Assembly (NCBI RefSeq): GCF_004028275.1
Contig: NZ_CP035033.1
Span: 558,001-622,000, forward strand
Length of the DNA stretch: 64,000 bases
Source: Hydrogenovibrio thermophilus
Lineage (GTDB): Bacteria; Pseudomonadota; Gammaproteobacteria; Thiomicrospirales; Thiomicrospiraceae
Direction: 5' to 3'
How positions within the stretch are numbered: position 1 is the first letter of the stretch; each line of letters begins with the position of its first letter. The position numbers and the translations under genes are program-made. The notes beneath the pieces were generated by a model that did no database searches, was not told the DNA's origin, and saw only the letters and a program-made list of their open reading frames with translations. Positions 52,419-61,455 of the stretch are shown here, piece after piece.

Positions 52419-54623
52419 CTATTGAAATGAATTGTGGATGTGTTGCATAAAGGCGTCCGGCTTTTTAAAACCGACGACGCGTTGGGCTTTCTGCTCTTGC
52501 TCCTTGTCAAAGAACAGAATGGCCGGCGGGCCGATAATGCCGAACGCTTTCATCAGTTCTTTGTCGTTGGCATTGTTGGCGGTGACGTCGGCTTTCAGCA
52601 AGGTGACGTTTGATAAGGCCTGCTGAACGGCCGGATCGGAAAAGGTGTAGGCTTCCATTTCCTTGCAACTGACACACCAGTCGGCGTAAAAGTCGAGCAT
52701 AATGGGCTGGCCTTTCGCGATTTCGGTATTCAACTCATCCAGCGTGCTGATTTTTTTGAAGTTCAAATGGGCTTGAGGCTGCGACATGGAACCGCCAGTG
52801 CTCTGGAGCCCTTTTAGCGGCTGCATGACGTTTTGGCTGCCGCCGGCTAAGCCGATGAGCATAATGACACCGTACACCAGGAAAATCACCCCGATGGTTT
52901 TGGCCAGTTTGTGCCAGCCGGATTTATCGCCAATGGCTTCCAAGGCGCCAAGGTAAACGCCGGAGCCAATCAGCAACGCCGCCCAGGCGAACAGAATCAT
53001 CCAGCCCGGCAGAATCCGTTCGGCCATCCAGATGGCGACCCCCAGCATCAGCACACCGAAGATGGCTTTGACGTTGTCCATCCATGCGCCGGCTCTCGGT
53101 AACAGCTTGCCGGCCGAGGTGCCTAGTAATAATAACGGAACGCCCATGCCGAGACTCATGGCAAAGAGTGCGGTACCGCCCAGCAACGCATCGCCGGTTT
53201 GGCCGATGTAAATTAATGCCCCGGCCAAAGGTGGTGCGACACAAGGCCCGACAATCAAGGCCGACAGGAAGCCCATGACGGCCACGCCGGTTAAGGTGCC
53301 GCCTTCCTGTTTGTTGGACAGGTTGGTGATTTTGGATTGCACGCTGCTCGGCAGTTGCAATTCATAGAAACCGAACATGGAGAAGGCCAGGGCCACGAAA
53401 ATCAGCGCAAAGGTGCCGATAATCCATGGGTTTTGGAACATGGCTTGCAAGTTTTCGCCAAACAGGCCAGCCAAGACGCCAGCCAGGGTGTAAGTGATGG
53501 ACATGGCCAGCACATACACCAGCGACATGGTGAAGGCTTTGCGTGTGGTGAGTTGGTCGCCCTGACCGACGATGATGCTCGACAGAATCGGAATCATCGG
53601 GAAAACGCACGGCGTTAGGGACAGCAATAGGCCGAACAGGAAGAAGGTGCCGATGACGATCCAGACCGAGCTGTTTTGCAAGGTGCTGGTGATTTGGTCG
53701 GTTTCCGACAGGGCTTCCTGAGTGTTGGCCGTGGAGGGCGTGTTTGCCACTGCGGGGGCAACGGTGAAATCCGCCGCTTTCAAGGTGGCGGTTTGATGGG
53801 CCGGTGGATAGCAAACACCGGATTCGGCGGAGCAGCCTTGGTAAGAAATTTCCACTTCGGCCGTGTCGGCCAGATTTTGCACCGGCAGCAGGGCTTGGAA
53901 ATCGCCATGATAGACTTTCACGTCGCCAAAGACCGGGTCATTGGCCGGTGTGGCGGGTGGCAGTTGCAGGGCGCCTAAGTCGGCCTTGCCCTGTGTCAGC
54001 TGGGTTTTGATCTTGTCTTTATAGAGGTGATAGCCTTCGGCGACTTTAAAGTTCAGAACCAAGTGGCCTTGTCCGTCCGGTTCGGCACTGAACTGGAAGG
54101 CTTCGTCGGCCGGAAGCAGTTCCACTTCCGCGCTGTCGACAATCAAATCGTTCAAGGCGCTCAGAGCATTTTCAGACGTTTTTGTTTGTGCAGACGGCAA
54201 ATCCACGGTGACGGTTTTGCTTTGGGGCGGATAGCACACCCCCAGTTCTTCGGCACAGCCTTGGTATTTGACGGTCAAGGTGGCCTGTTGCGCAGTGCCG
54301 GAATAGGGCTGTGAAACCGTTAAGTCATGTTTGAAAACTTGGGTTTTTCCGAAAAGCGGATCGTCTTTGGTGATCGGTGTCGGGAAAACCAACGGGTCGA
54401 GTTGGATGTCTTTCGAAGAGGTTTCAACCGCAATACGCTTTTGATACAGATAATAGCCGTCGGCGATTTTCCATTGGAGCTGGATGTCGCCGTTTGCCAC
54501 TTTGGCCGGTTGCAGGGCAAAGGCTTGGTCGACGTCCAACAGCTCATCCGAGGCTAAGGTGTGATGACCCCAAAGAAACAAGAAGAAGGCCAGAAAATTT
54601 GTCAACAGCGCTGTTTTTTTCAT
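52419..54623 (-). CDS. dsbD: DsbD, thiol:disulfide interchange protein with duplicated N-terminal domain
   Basis: A 734-residue membrane protein that moves electrons from cytosolic thioredoxin to periplasmic substrates. After a signal peptide there are two tandem copies of the periplasmic alpha domain, each with its Cys pair: Cys123/Cys130 ('YQGCAEELGVCYPP') and Cys264/Cys271 ('YQGCSAESGVCYPP'). The eight-helix core has Cys339 in 'SLTPCVFP' and a partner in 'IVGPCVAPPLAGA'. The C-terminal thioredoxin domain has 'DWCVSCKEME'. E. coli DsbD is 565 residues with one alpha domain, so the extra 170 residues are the duplication. Confidence 0.95.
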   Translation of the reverse strand: MKKTALLTNFLAFFLFLWGHHTLASDELLDVDQAFALQPAKVANGDIQLQWKIADGYYLYQKRIAVETSSKDIQLDPLVFPTPITKDDPLFGKTQVFKHDLTVSQPYSGTAQQATLTVKYQGCAEELGVCYPPQSKTVTVDLPSAQTKTSENALSALNDLIVDSAEVELLPADEAFQFSAEPDGQGHLVLNFKVAEGYHLYKDKIKTQLTQGKADLGALQLPPATPANDPVFGDVKVYHGDFQALLPVQNLADTAEVEISYQGCSAESGVCYPPAHQTATLKAADFTVAPAVANTPSTANTQEALSETDQITSTLQNSSVWIVIGTFFLFGLLLSLTPCVFPMIPILSSIIVGQGDQLTTRKAFTMSLVYVLAMSITYTLAGVLAGLFGENLQAMFQNPWIIGTFALIFVALAFSMFGFYELQLPSSVQSKITNLSNKQEGGTLTGVAVMGFLSALIVGPCVAPPLAGALIYIGQTGDALLGGTALFAMSLGMGVPLLLLGTSAGKLLPRAGAWMDNVKAIFGVLMLGVAIWMAERILPGWMILFAWAALLIGSGVYLGALEAIGDKSGWHKLAKTIGVIFLVYGVIMLIGLAGGSQNVMQPLKGLQSTGGSMSQPQAHLNFKKISTLDELNTEIAKGQPIMLDFYADWCVSCKEMEAYTFSDPAVQQALSNVTLLKADVTANNANDKELMKAFGIIGPPAILFFDKEQEQKAQRVVGFKKPDAFMQHIHNSFQ

Positions 54624-54717
54624 TTTACGGTCACCTTGAAAAAACGATTTAAAGACTTATGTATACTGTAAGCGTATAAGTGAGTTGTGATTTTAACGTA
54701 GAATCTTCATTATATGT

Positions 54718-54770
54718 TGTGCAAACTTTGTGTAAATAGGGGTAAACCCCAGTTTGCACACCTTGTTTTT
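54718..54770 (+). promoter_or_regulatory. Nested hairpin leader upstream of fxsA
   Basis: TGTGCAAACT and AGTTTGCACA form a perfect 10-bp stem around an inner GGGG-TAAA-CCCC stem, followed by CCTTGTTTTT. It lies 33 bp before the fxsA ATG and could be an attenuator or a protein-binding palindrome. Confidence 0.5.
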
Positions 54771-54792
54771 AACCACGTCTAAAGAGACCCGT

Positions 54793-55323
54793 ATGTTTAA
54801 AGTTTTCTTCCTGTTGTTTTTGTTGGTGCCCTTGATCGAGCTGTATGTGCTGATCGAAGTGGGCAGTGAAATCGGTGCGCTGCCGACCATTTTGTTGACG
54901 ATATTGACCGCGATTGTCGGTGCGGCCTTAATGCGCCATCAAGGCGTCGCCACTTTGCAAAAGGCTCAGAACAGCTTGGCGCAAGGGCAGGTGCCGGCGA
55001 CCGAGATGATGGAAGGTATGTTGATTTTCCTCGGCGGTTTGTTTCTGTTGATTCCCGGTTTGATTACCGATGCCTTGGGCTTTTTGTTGTTGATCCCGCC
55101 AATTCGTCATGCCTTGGCGAATAAAATCATCGCACAGCGTCAAGCGGAGTACGCGCGCTATAAAGGTCAGGTGTATGAAGCCGAATGGACCGAGCAGACT
55201 GAAGACGGTATTCGTCATGTGCACGTGATTCAGTCCGGTTCGCCGAAAGCGGAGCCGGATGTGATCGAGGGCGAAGTGTTGGATGACGATTCCGGTTCGG
55301 ATAAGAAGCCGAGACCGAAGTAG
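54793..55323 (+). CDS. fxsA: FxsA-family membrane protein
   Basis: A 176-residue inner-membrane protein of the FxsA family. It starts 'MFKVFFLLFLLVPLIELYVL', has 'ILLTILTAIVGAALMRHQG' and 'GMLIFLGGLFLLIPGLITDALGFLLLIPP', and a polar acidic C-terminal tail. In E. coli, overproduced FxsA counteracts phage T7 exclusion by F plasmid; its normal role is unclear. The start at 54793 follows AAAGAG and gives the family's standard N-terminus. Confidence 0.92.
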   Translation: MFKVFFLLFLLVPLIELYVLIEVGSEIGALPTILLTILTAIVGAALMRHQGVATLQKAQNSLAQGQVPATEMMEGMLIFLGGLFLLIPGLITDALGFLLLIPPIRHALANKIIAQRQAEYARYKGQVYEAEWTEQTEDGIRHVHVIQSGSPKAEPDVIEGEVLDDDSGSDKKPRPK

Positions 55324-55356
55324 CGCTCAAATTTTGTTCGATTGTCTGATATAAAG

Positions 55357-55382
55357 AAAACGCCCAAGCCTGGGCGTTTTTT
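55357..55382. terminator. Terminator with decayed CAGGCCTG core (CAAGCCTG)
   Basis: The hairpin AAAACGCCCAAGCCTGGGCG plus six T matches the terminators at 7967 and 16176 except for one base in the centre. Confidence 0.82.
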
Positions 55383-55413
55383 GTATTGGAAGTGTCCTTT
55401 AAAGGCTCGTCTT

Positions 55414-56244
55414 TTAAAGCGATTCCAGTAATTCGGAATAGCCTTCGCGGTAGCTTGGGTATTTGAATTGATAGCCGGTGGCTTTGACTTTGGCGTTGGA
55501 AAGTCGTTTGTTACTGCGTTGTGCGCGGCTGTTTTCAGTTGGTTCCCGGTGTTCAATGTTCGAGACCGACAGTTGTTCCGCCAGCCATTCATAGACATCG
55601 CACGTCAGAGTCGGTTCATCGTCAACGCCAATGTATAAAGGATCCAAATTCGGTTGTTCCATCAAGTGTTCGAGTAAGCCGACGCAATCCTCCGAGTGGA
55701 TGCGGTTGCTGTAAACGTCTTCCATGCAGTGGGCCTTGCCTTGCAACACCATATCAATCAAATAGGTGCGCCCCGGGCCGTAAATGCCGCCGAAACGAAC
55801 CACCGTGCCGGGGAAGGGTGCGTTTAGCGCTAATTCTTCACCTTCCAGTAAGCGTCGGCTGGAAAAGTTTTTACCTTCCGCTGGACTGTCTTCGGTGACT
55901 TTTTCCCCTTCGGACTGGGTAAAGACGGATGAGCTGGAAATGAAAAAGAGGTGTTTGGGGGATTGGTCTTTCAGGGCATCGATTAAATGCTTGAGACCCA
56001 TGACATAGGCTTTGTAATAGGATACGTCGTTATAGCTCGGAGCCGAGACAATGTAAAAGATATAGTCCAGGTTCTCCGGTAGTTCCGGCAGCTGGCTGAA
56101 TAGATCGGCTTCAATCGGATGAATGGGCGCTGTAATCTGTGAGGCATCGCGTCGAATACCGAAGACTTCGTGGCCTTTTTCCGATAGGCTGACACCTAAG
56201 CGACACCCTAGATCACCACACCCAGCAATAAGAACTCGCGCCAT
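55414..56244 (-). CDS. NAD-dependent epimerase/dehydratase-family (extended SDR) protein
   Basis: A 276-residue Rossmann-fold protein like E. coli YeeZ. The N-terminal 'VLIAGCGDLGCRLGVSLSEKG' is the nucleotide-binding turn (GxGxxG), and 'LFFISSSSVFTQSEGE' and 'GTVVRFGGIYGPGRTYLID' are family stretches; the catalytic Tyr of classical SDRs is not clearly present. The substrate is unknown. It is transcribed toward fxsA, with a terminator between. Confidence 0.85.
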   Translation of the reverse strand: MARVLIAGCGDLGCRLGVSLSEKGHEVFGIRRDASQITAPIHPIEADLFSQLPELPENLDYIFYIVSAPSYNDVSYYKAYVMGLKHLIDALKDQSPKHLFFISSSSVFTQSEGEKVTEDSPAEGKNFSSRRLLEGEELALNAPFPGTVVRFGGIYGPGRTYLIDMVLQGKAHCMEDVYSNRIHSEDCVGLLEHLMEQPNLDPLYIGVDDEPTLTCDVYEWLAEQLSVSNIEHREPTENSRAQRSNKRLSNAKVKATGYQFKYPSYREGYSELLESL

Positions 56245-56349
56245 AGTTTTTACCCTTTCTTTATGACCGCTTTTGGTCGCATAGTATCACAAAAAAGCGA
56301 AAAGGGAATATAACAAATCCATGACATCGAAAATTAAGTTGGCAGGCAT

Positions 56350-56377
56350 AAAAAAAGCCGCTCGAGGAGCGGCTTTT
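56350..56377 (-). terminator. Terminator of the FadL-type porin gene
   Basis: The stem AAAGCCGCTC/GAGCGGCTTT with a short loop is followed on the minus strand by seven T, 24 bp after the porin stop. Confidence 0.88.
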
Positions 56378-56400
56378 AAGCGGTTTGTTTCGACGCGGAA

Positions 56401-57717
56401 TTAGAAGTTCATGCGAAGAGACAAGGTGTAGCCCATTTGAGAGTGTTTAACCTCATGGGTTGTCGCGCTTGGGTTTGTTGAACCTGAAAGAAACCCTGTG
56501 TCAACTGTCTTTTTAACTTGTGGTGCATAGACGACCGCACCATCTAAAGACAAGTTTTTGGTTAAGCTATAACCGCCACCGAATGTGAAGTGAGATTCAA
56601 CGATTCCTGGGAAGAAGTGGTTGTTGAACATATTTGTAACTTGTGCTTTATAGGAAGTGGAACCGTCTAATTTATCGATTGGGTCTTCGCCGTAGTTGTA
56701 CCCAATACCGGCCCAGAAGCGGTTTCCTGAGTATTTAGCCCCAACACCAAAAACATTTTGGTCTTTCCAATTAAAGTCTTTATAACCTTTGGCATCGCCC
56801 CACTTGATTTGTTTGGCGTCCGCCGTCAGCATAAAGCTACCCATCGTGTAAGCAACCCCTGCTTTGATTTCAGCAGGTTGTTCCAAGTGGTCACCAAACG
56901 CTTCTTTAAAATCACTAGCTGGGTTTACAAACCCTTCAGAAGCAACGGAAATTTGGTCTTTATACTTCATGTCAATGGCGGATTGATAGGCTAAAGCGAT
57001 GGTTAAATCAGAAGTGATGTTAAAATAACCACCTAAGTTATAGCCATAACCAATATCGGATGACATGCCGTTACCTCTATTTAGGACATTACCAAAAGTA
57101 GGAGAGGTAGGGTTTGAGTCGAATTGTTTGTAATTAATATCCAGCGCGCCATATTGAATAACAGGGGCAAAGCCAATGCCGAATTTATCTGAGTTATAGG
57201 AAATGCTTGGTGCAAATTTCATCAGCTGTAAATTACTGTAGCCATTAAATAGTACACTACCATTACCATTTACACCCGGGCTAGCATCTTGCGTGTCGTA
57301 CCCTGCATTATCTCTGTAGTCGACCCCCATACCGGCTGAGCCAAAGATGCCTAGGCCAAAAGCCCAATTTTCATTGATACGAGTGGACAATGAAACTTCA
57401 GGAATGATATTGCTGTCATTATCACTGGTTTGTGAAAAGTATGTGCCTTGTCCTGTCATATCCGCAACATTTGTTGTGGCTTTAACATTTGGCTTGAACA
57501 GAGTGCCGCCGATGGCAAATTCAGTCCCTTGTGACTTACCAAGCAAAGCCGGGTTGGTCAGAGCGTTTTCAGAACCAAAGAATGCGGCTGTCCCTGTTCC
57601 ACCAAGTGCGCGAGATTGGGCACCGAGGCCGATTAGGTTGTCACCGTTGGTTGCAAGAACAGGAGTAGAAGCCATTGCAGTGGTTGCAATTGCTAAAGCG
57701 AGTCTTGTTTTTTTCAT
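56401..57717 (-). CDS. OmpP1/FadL-family outer-membrane transporter
   Basis: A 438-residue outer-membrane barrel with a signal peptide (about residues 1-22, ending VLA). The mature N-terminus 'TNGDNLIGLGAQSRALGGTG' and 'AFFGSENALTNPALLG' are the hatch-domain signature of the FadL family. It ends in 'YTLSLRMNF' with a terminal Phe. The family imports long-chain fatty acids or other hydrophobic compounds; the substrate here is not evident. Codon and base use are more AT-rich than neighbours. GAGAGAAA precedes the ATG. Confidence 0.9.
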   Translation of the reverse strand: MKKTRLALAIATTAMASTPVLATNGDNLIGLGAQSRALGGTGTAAFFGSENALTNPALLGKSQGTEFAIGGTLFKPNVKATTNVADMTGQGTYFSQTSDNDSNIIPEVSLSTRINENWAFGLGIFGSAGMGVDYRDNAGYDTQDASPGVNGNGSVLFNGYSNLQLMKFAPSISYNSDKFGIGFAPVIQYGALDINYKQFDSNPTSPTFGNVLNRGNGMSSDIGYGYNLGGYFNITSDLTIALAYQSAIDMKYKDQISVASEGFVNPASDFKEAFGDHLEQPAEIKAGVAYTMGSFMLTADAKQIKWGDAKGYKDFNWKDQNVFGVGAKYSGNRFWAGIGYNYGEDPIDKLDGSTSYKAQVTNMFNNHFFPGIVESHFTFGGGYSLTKNLSLDGAVVYAPQVKKTVDTGFLSGSTNPSATTHEVKHSQMGYTLSLRMNF

Positions 57718-58300
57718 TGAGTTTCTCTCTTTTCGTTATCAAATAAGTTGATGCGTGTCTTCCTGTTGTTTCGTTGCTTACCTAAGGAGGAACGGCACGC
57801 TGTTTTTGGTCAGAAACTAATATGCCGAAGAGAAAAGTCATTTAATAATCAAAAAAATTTATCTGGGATTAGGTGGGATTAATTCGTATTGTTTGATTGG
57901 TTGGTTTTGGTGAAGGTAAAGGCTTTTTTTCGATCTAAGTTGTTGAAAATAAACAATTGAAGCATTTAATAATATAATTATTTTCTTATGTTTTGGTCAT
58001 AACGTATTGAAATGAAAATAATTTTATGAGAGAGCATGAATTTTTTATTATGAGTTTCTAATATTATTAAAAAATGATTTTAACGTCCCTGATTCTGGAA
58101 TTCGGTGGGTCAAACGACAGCTTTTTATTTCCTTATGGCTGGAGGGTCTGTTTCTAGATACCATTATTCCTAACAGAGGCGGATATATGGCTCGGTGTCG
58201 TAAATTAGAGATAAGGCATTTTAGAAGGACAGCGGGGTAATTTAAGCGGGCAGGGTTCTCAAGCTGACTTATTAGGCCGAAGATGATGAACAGTAGATAC
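57718..58300. other. AT-rich gene-poor region upstream of the porin
   Basis: About 580 bp without a credible gene. The part at 57840-58075 is very AT-rich with runs of A and T and should hold the porin promoter. The part at 58080-58300 has more balanced composition and an 84-codon minus-strand frame with no recognisable features, probably not a gene. It may be a decayed element, but no repeat ends are seen. Confidence 0.4.
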
Positions 58301-58334
58301 AAAAAAAGCCCGCATGGAAGCGGGCTTTGTTTTT
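58301..58334 (-). terminator. Terminator of the DUF302 lipoprotein gene
   Basis: The stem AAAGCCCGC/GCGGGCTTT is followed on the minus strand by a seven-T tract, 18 bp after the stop. Confidence 0.88.
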
Positions 58335-58351
58335 AGCAAGTTAAACCGGTC

Positions 58352-58921
58352 TTAGAAAGCGCCGGACTTACCTTTTTGCAGCATTTCCCACATGGTGTCA
58401 CGTACTTGCATGGTCGCTTCCTGCAATTCAGGAGGCATTTTTTTACCCATTTTGATAGCCATGTCCATGTTCATGGTGTAGATGTGTAAACCATCTTCTT
58501 CTTCGATGATGTTTACGCGGCAAGGCAGGAAGCCACCCATGGCAGGTGAGAAGTCAACCATTTTACGAGCGGTTTCCGGGTTACAGAAAGACATGACGTG
58601 AATGGTTTTGGACTCGATGCCACGTGCTTTCAATTCTTCAGATAGTGGTAGTTCACCGACGTTTTTGATGTTGCGGTTGATGCCGACATTGTTGATGGCA
58701 TCGATCACGTCCTGCAACTCAACACCGTCTTCCACCTTGACTTCCCACATGGTGGCATCAGCGATATCACCGTCTGCGGCAACCCACTTATCCCAGATTT
58801 GCATGAAAGTTTCGCCTGCGCCATCGTTTAGGTTGTTGATGGCGTTCACGGTTCCACAACCACTTAGTGTTGCAATGGCACCGGCGATAAAGGCGGCTTT
58901 AAAAAAGTTTACTAGTTTCAT
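58352..58921 (-). CDS. DUF302-domain lipoprotein
   Basis: A 189-residue exported lipoprotein. The signal sequence ends in the lipobox 'LSGC' (lipidated Cys about residue 22). The mature part carries a DUF302-type domain: 'ELKARGIESKTIHVMSFCNPETARKMVDFSPAMGGFLPCR' region with two Cys, then 'HIYTMNMDMAIKMG'. The function is unknown. An FNR-type palindrome lies 108 bp upstream, which suggests oxygen-responsive control. GGAGAAAG precedes the ATG. Confidence 0.82.
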   Translation of the reverse strand: MKLVNFFKAAFIAGAIATLSGCGTVNAINNLNDGAGETFMQIWDKWVAADGDIADATMWEVKVEDGVELQDVIDAINNVGINRNIKNVGELPLSEELKARGIESKTIHVMSFCNPETARKMVDFSPAMGGFLPCRVNIIEEEDGLHIYTMNMDMAIKMGKKMPPELQEATMQVRDTMWEMLQKGKSGAF

Positions 58922-59028
58922 TGAGTCTTTCTCCGTTGCTTTGTAATCAAGGGGGCTTGATTGTGGTCAAAAGTGCTTGGGCTTAAGCGTTTAAGTCGTT
59001 CGGCATTTTTGACGCATTTTTTATTTGC

Positions 59029-59042
59029 TTGATTTGAATCAA
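59029..59042. promoter_or_regulatory. FNR/ANR-type palindrome
   Basis: TTGATTTGAATCAA matches the FNR consensus TTGAT-N4-ATCAA exactly. It lies 108 bp before the DUF302 lipoprotein start and 130 bp after the end of pdxB. Confidence 0.6.
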
Positions 59043-59174
59043 TTTTCAGCAACCAAGGTTACTCTTGTTATTTTTAAAATAAAAATTAATTTTTTTGTGT
59101 AGAGATAATTTTCTTTTATGAAAATAACCAGTTCCTAATATAATTTTTTTATTAAATGATGAAATACGTAAAAA

Positions 59175-60302
59175 TTAGATGAGCTGAAACCCTAGAGAAT
59201 ACAGTGCTTTATCGAATTTTTGGTGGCCGGTTTTTTTGACTGGGTGCTGGTACCATTCGCGGTGTACGGGGTAATGCCTACGGTAATATTCATATTTTTT
59301 ATGGGTCTCTATTATATTCTTTGTTCTAATGGCTAAATCGTCTTCTTCTGGCCGGTAACACTGTGCCAGCAAGGCTTTCAGGTCGATCTCGAGATTTCCT
59401 GAAACTTCGGGAGTAATTAGTGCTGGTGGCGCGGGCAGAATGTGTGGCCAGTCGATCTTTGGCTGTGTTTCCCAATAGTCGCACAGTGCAGAAAAAACCA
59501 TTTGGCTGCCGGCAATTTTGGCATCCAGGGCATGGCCCGCGATGTGCGGCGTGGCAATCAGCGCGGTTTGATAAAGCGTTTCGTCGATATTCGGTTCGTT
59601 TTCCCAACAGTCGATGATGTTGGCTTTGGTTGGCGTTTTTGCCCAGGCCTGCTCGTCGATAATGCCGCCACGCGCGGCGTTAATGATGATTTGATGAGGC
59701 TGAATTCGACTCAGTTTGTCTGCAGACAATAAGTGATGGGTCGGGTGTGGCCCATCATAGTTCAGTGGCGTATGAACGGTAATGATGTCGGCCGACAAGG
59801 CAGTATCCAGGTCCACAAAGCCGGTCAGGTTTTCTTGTTCCACTCGCGGTGGGTCATTTAATAAGAGTGTCATGCCCAATGCCGCGGCTTTGTCGGCTAC
59901 GCGTTTGCCGACATGGCCGACACCGATAATGGCGAGGCGTGAGTCGGCGAGTTTGAAGTCTTTTGAAACGGCCAGATTAACAATGTTGGTGATGACGTAT
60001 TCGGCCACGGAATTGGCATTGCAACCTTGAGCGGAATAAAATGTGATCCCTCGTTGTTTCAGATACGCTTGGTCGATATGGTCTAAACCGACGACGGTAC
60101 TGCCGACAAATTTCACTGGCGTTGTGTCCAGTAAGGCTTGATTGACCTGAGTTCGGGAGCGCACGATTAATGCATCGGCTTTTTTTAAGCTGTCACGGGT
60201 GATTTCCTTACCCGGTAGCGTAATGACTTGGCCGAGGTGTGAAAAAATTTCCTGAGCATAGGGGACGGCATCATCGATGACGAGGGTTTTGTCGTGTGTC
60301 AT
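59175..60302 (-). CDS. pdxB: PdxB, erythronate-4-phosphate dehydrogenase
   Basis: A 375-residue NAD-dependent dehydrogenase of pyridoxal 5'-phosphate synthesis (DXP-dependent route). It has 'KKADALIVRSRTQVNQALLD', 'FVGSTVVGLDHIDQAYLKQR', the Rossmann turn 'LAIIGVGHVGKRVADKA' and the catalytic 'IINAARGGIIDEQAW' and 'IATPHIAGHALDAKI'. The C-terminal PdxB dimerisation domain is present, giving the same length as E. coli PdxB. A CAGGCCTG motif encodes EQAWAKT. Confidence 0.95.
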   Translation of the reverse strand: MTHDKTLVIDDAVPYAQEIFSHLGQVITLPGKEITRDSLKKADALIVRSRTQVNQALLDTTPVKFVGSTVVGLDHIDQAYLKQRGITFYSAQGCNANSVAEYVITNIVNLAVSKDFKLADSRLAIIGVGHVGKRVADKAAALGMTLLLNDPPRVEQENLTGFVDLDTALSADIITVHTPLNYDGPHPTHHLLSADKLSRIQPHQIIINAARGGIIDEQAWAKTPTKANIIDCWENEPNIDETLYQTALIATPHIAGHALDAKIAGSQMVFSALCDYWETQPKIDWPHILPAPPALITPEVSGNLEIDLKALLAQCYRPEEDDLAIRTKNIIETHKKYEYYRRHYPVHREWYQHPVKKTGHQKFDKALYSLGFQLI

Positions 60303-60484
60303 AAGTGTCTTCCGCGATTGAGTGAAAGTGGTTCGTTTCCTGATTGCCTATTGTAGCAAGAGGTTTGGTTTCCAGGTAGCCGGAAGCCAAGTACTTCGGT
60401 CAAGATTGGACGACGGGGTGGAATCCGATACAATCGGGCAAGGCTTTCAATTCAGCCCATAAAAAATAAAGAGTTAGAAACATT

Positions 60485-61117
60485 ATGAAGTCATCAAAAT
60501 TCACCGATCGCATTTCGGGCGCAGTTGGCGAGCTGGAGGTCAGATTGACCAGGCCTGGCGATTTATCGTCATCCGAAAATGCGGCGCGCCGTTGGGTGGT
60601 TTTAAGTCATCCGCATCCGCAGTTTGGTGGCACCATGGATAATAAGGTGGTAGCAACGCTTGAAAAGGCCTTTCAAGGCCTTGGCTATGGCACTTTGGCC
60701 TATAATTTCCGTGGGGTTGGGGCGTCGGAGGGCGAATATGATGGCGGTGAGGGTGAACAAATGGACTTGGTGGCCGTTGTGAATTGGTTGCGGGATCAGG
60801 AAGACGTCAATGAGCTGGTGTTGGCAGGGTTTTCGTTCGGCAGCTATATCGCTTTGCAACAGGCGGAAGCCTTGCAAGCCGATGCTTTGTGTACGGTGGC
60901 TCCGCCGGTGTCGATGTATGATTTTACCGGTTTGTCCCCGACGATGCCTTGGGTGCTGATTCAAGGCGGTCAGGATGAAGTGATTGATAGCCAAGAAGTC
61001 TTGCAGTGGGCGATGAGTAGAGAATCGGTACCGGATATCTTCTGGCGTGCGCAAGCCAGTCATTTTTTTCATCGTCAGTTGGTTTGGTTGAAAAATATCG
61101 TGACGGCGGTCTATTGA
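60485..61117 (+). CDS. Alpha/beta hydrolase of the small dienelactone-hydrolase-like group
   Basis: A 210-residue cytoplasmic hydrolase. The nucleophile elbow is 'LAGFSFGSYIAL' (Ser in GFSFG), the acid is probably Asp in 'IQGGQDEVID', and the His is in 'ASHFFH'. The oxyanion region 'LSHPHPQFGGTMDNKVV' is characteristic of a conserved bacterial group of unknown substrate. It is divergent from pdxB by 182 bp. A CAGGCCTG motif near the N-terminus encodes RPGD. Confidence 0.88.
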   Translation: MKSSKFTDRISGAVGELEVRLTRPGDLSSSENAARRWVVLSHPHPQFGGTMDNKVVATLEKAFQGLGYGTLAYNFRGVGASEGEYDGGEGEQMDLVAVVNWLRDQEDVNELVLAGFSFGSYIALQQAEALQADALCTVAPPVSMYDFTGLSPTMPWVLIQGGQDEVIDSQEVLQWAMSRESVPDIFWRAQASHFFHRQLVWLKNIVTAVY

Positions 61118-61455
61118 GTCTTTGCGTAGACGTTTTTAAAAGCGGTTAAGCCTCGGTTTAAGTTTAAGGCGTTTTGCCATTCTTAATTATTAACGGCTTT
61201 GTCGGGAATCTTTTTTGCTGAACACTGGCATATAAGAAAATTCTTATATATAATTCAAATTCTTTAATATAAGTAATTACTAATATTCTAATGCGTTTGA
61301 GTTATCGCGTTGGGAGCGGTAATGTTGTTTTCAGTGACGAAAACGGCTTGCCGGACGGATAGGTGCTTGATTCCGAAGCTTTTAAAAGCTTGTTGAGTCC
61401 TATTGATGTTAGCGGTAATAAAGACCGAATTTTAAGTCTGTTGGGAACTAATTTT
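61118..61455. other. Intergenic region upstream of the TolC-like gene
   Basis: About 340 bp without a gene. The second half (61200-61290) is AT-rich with overlapping TATATAAT and ATAATTC sequences and probably holds the promoter. No terminator hairpin with a T tract is seen after the hydrolase gene. Confidence 0.4.

Noticed and set aside
58048-58302. 84-codon minus-strand frame in the spacer after the porin gene
   Set aside because: No ribosome site, no recognisable motif, mixed composition and overlap with the terminator at 58301; more likely chance or a decayed sequence.
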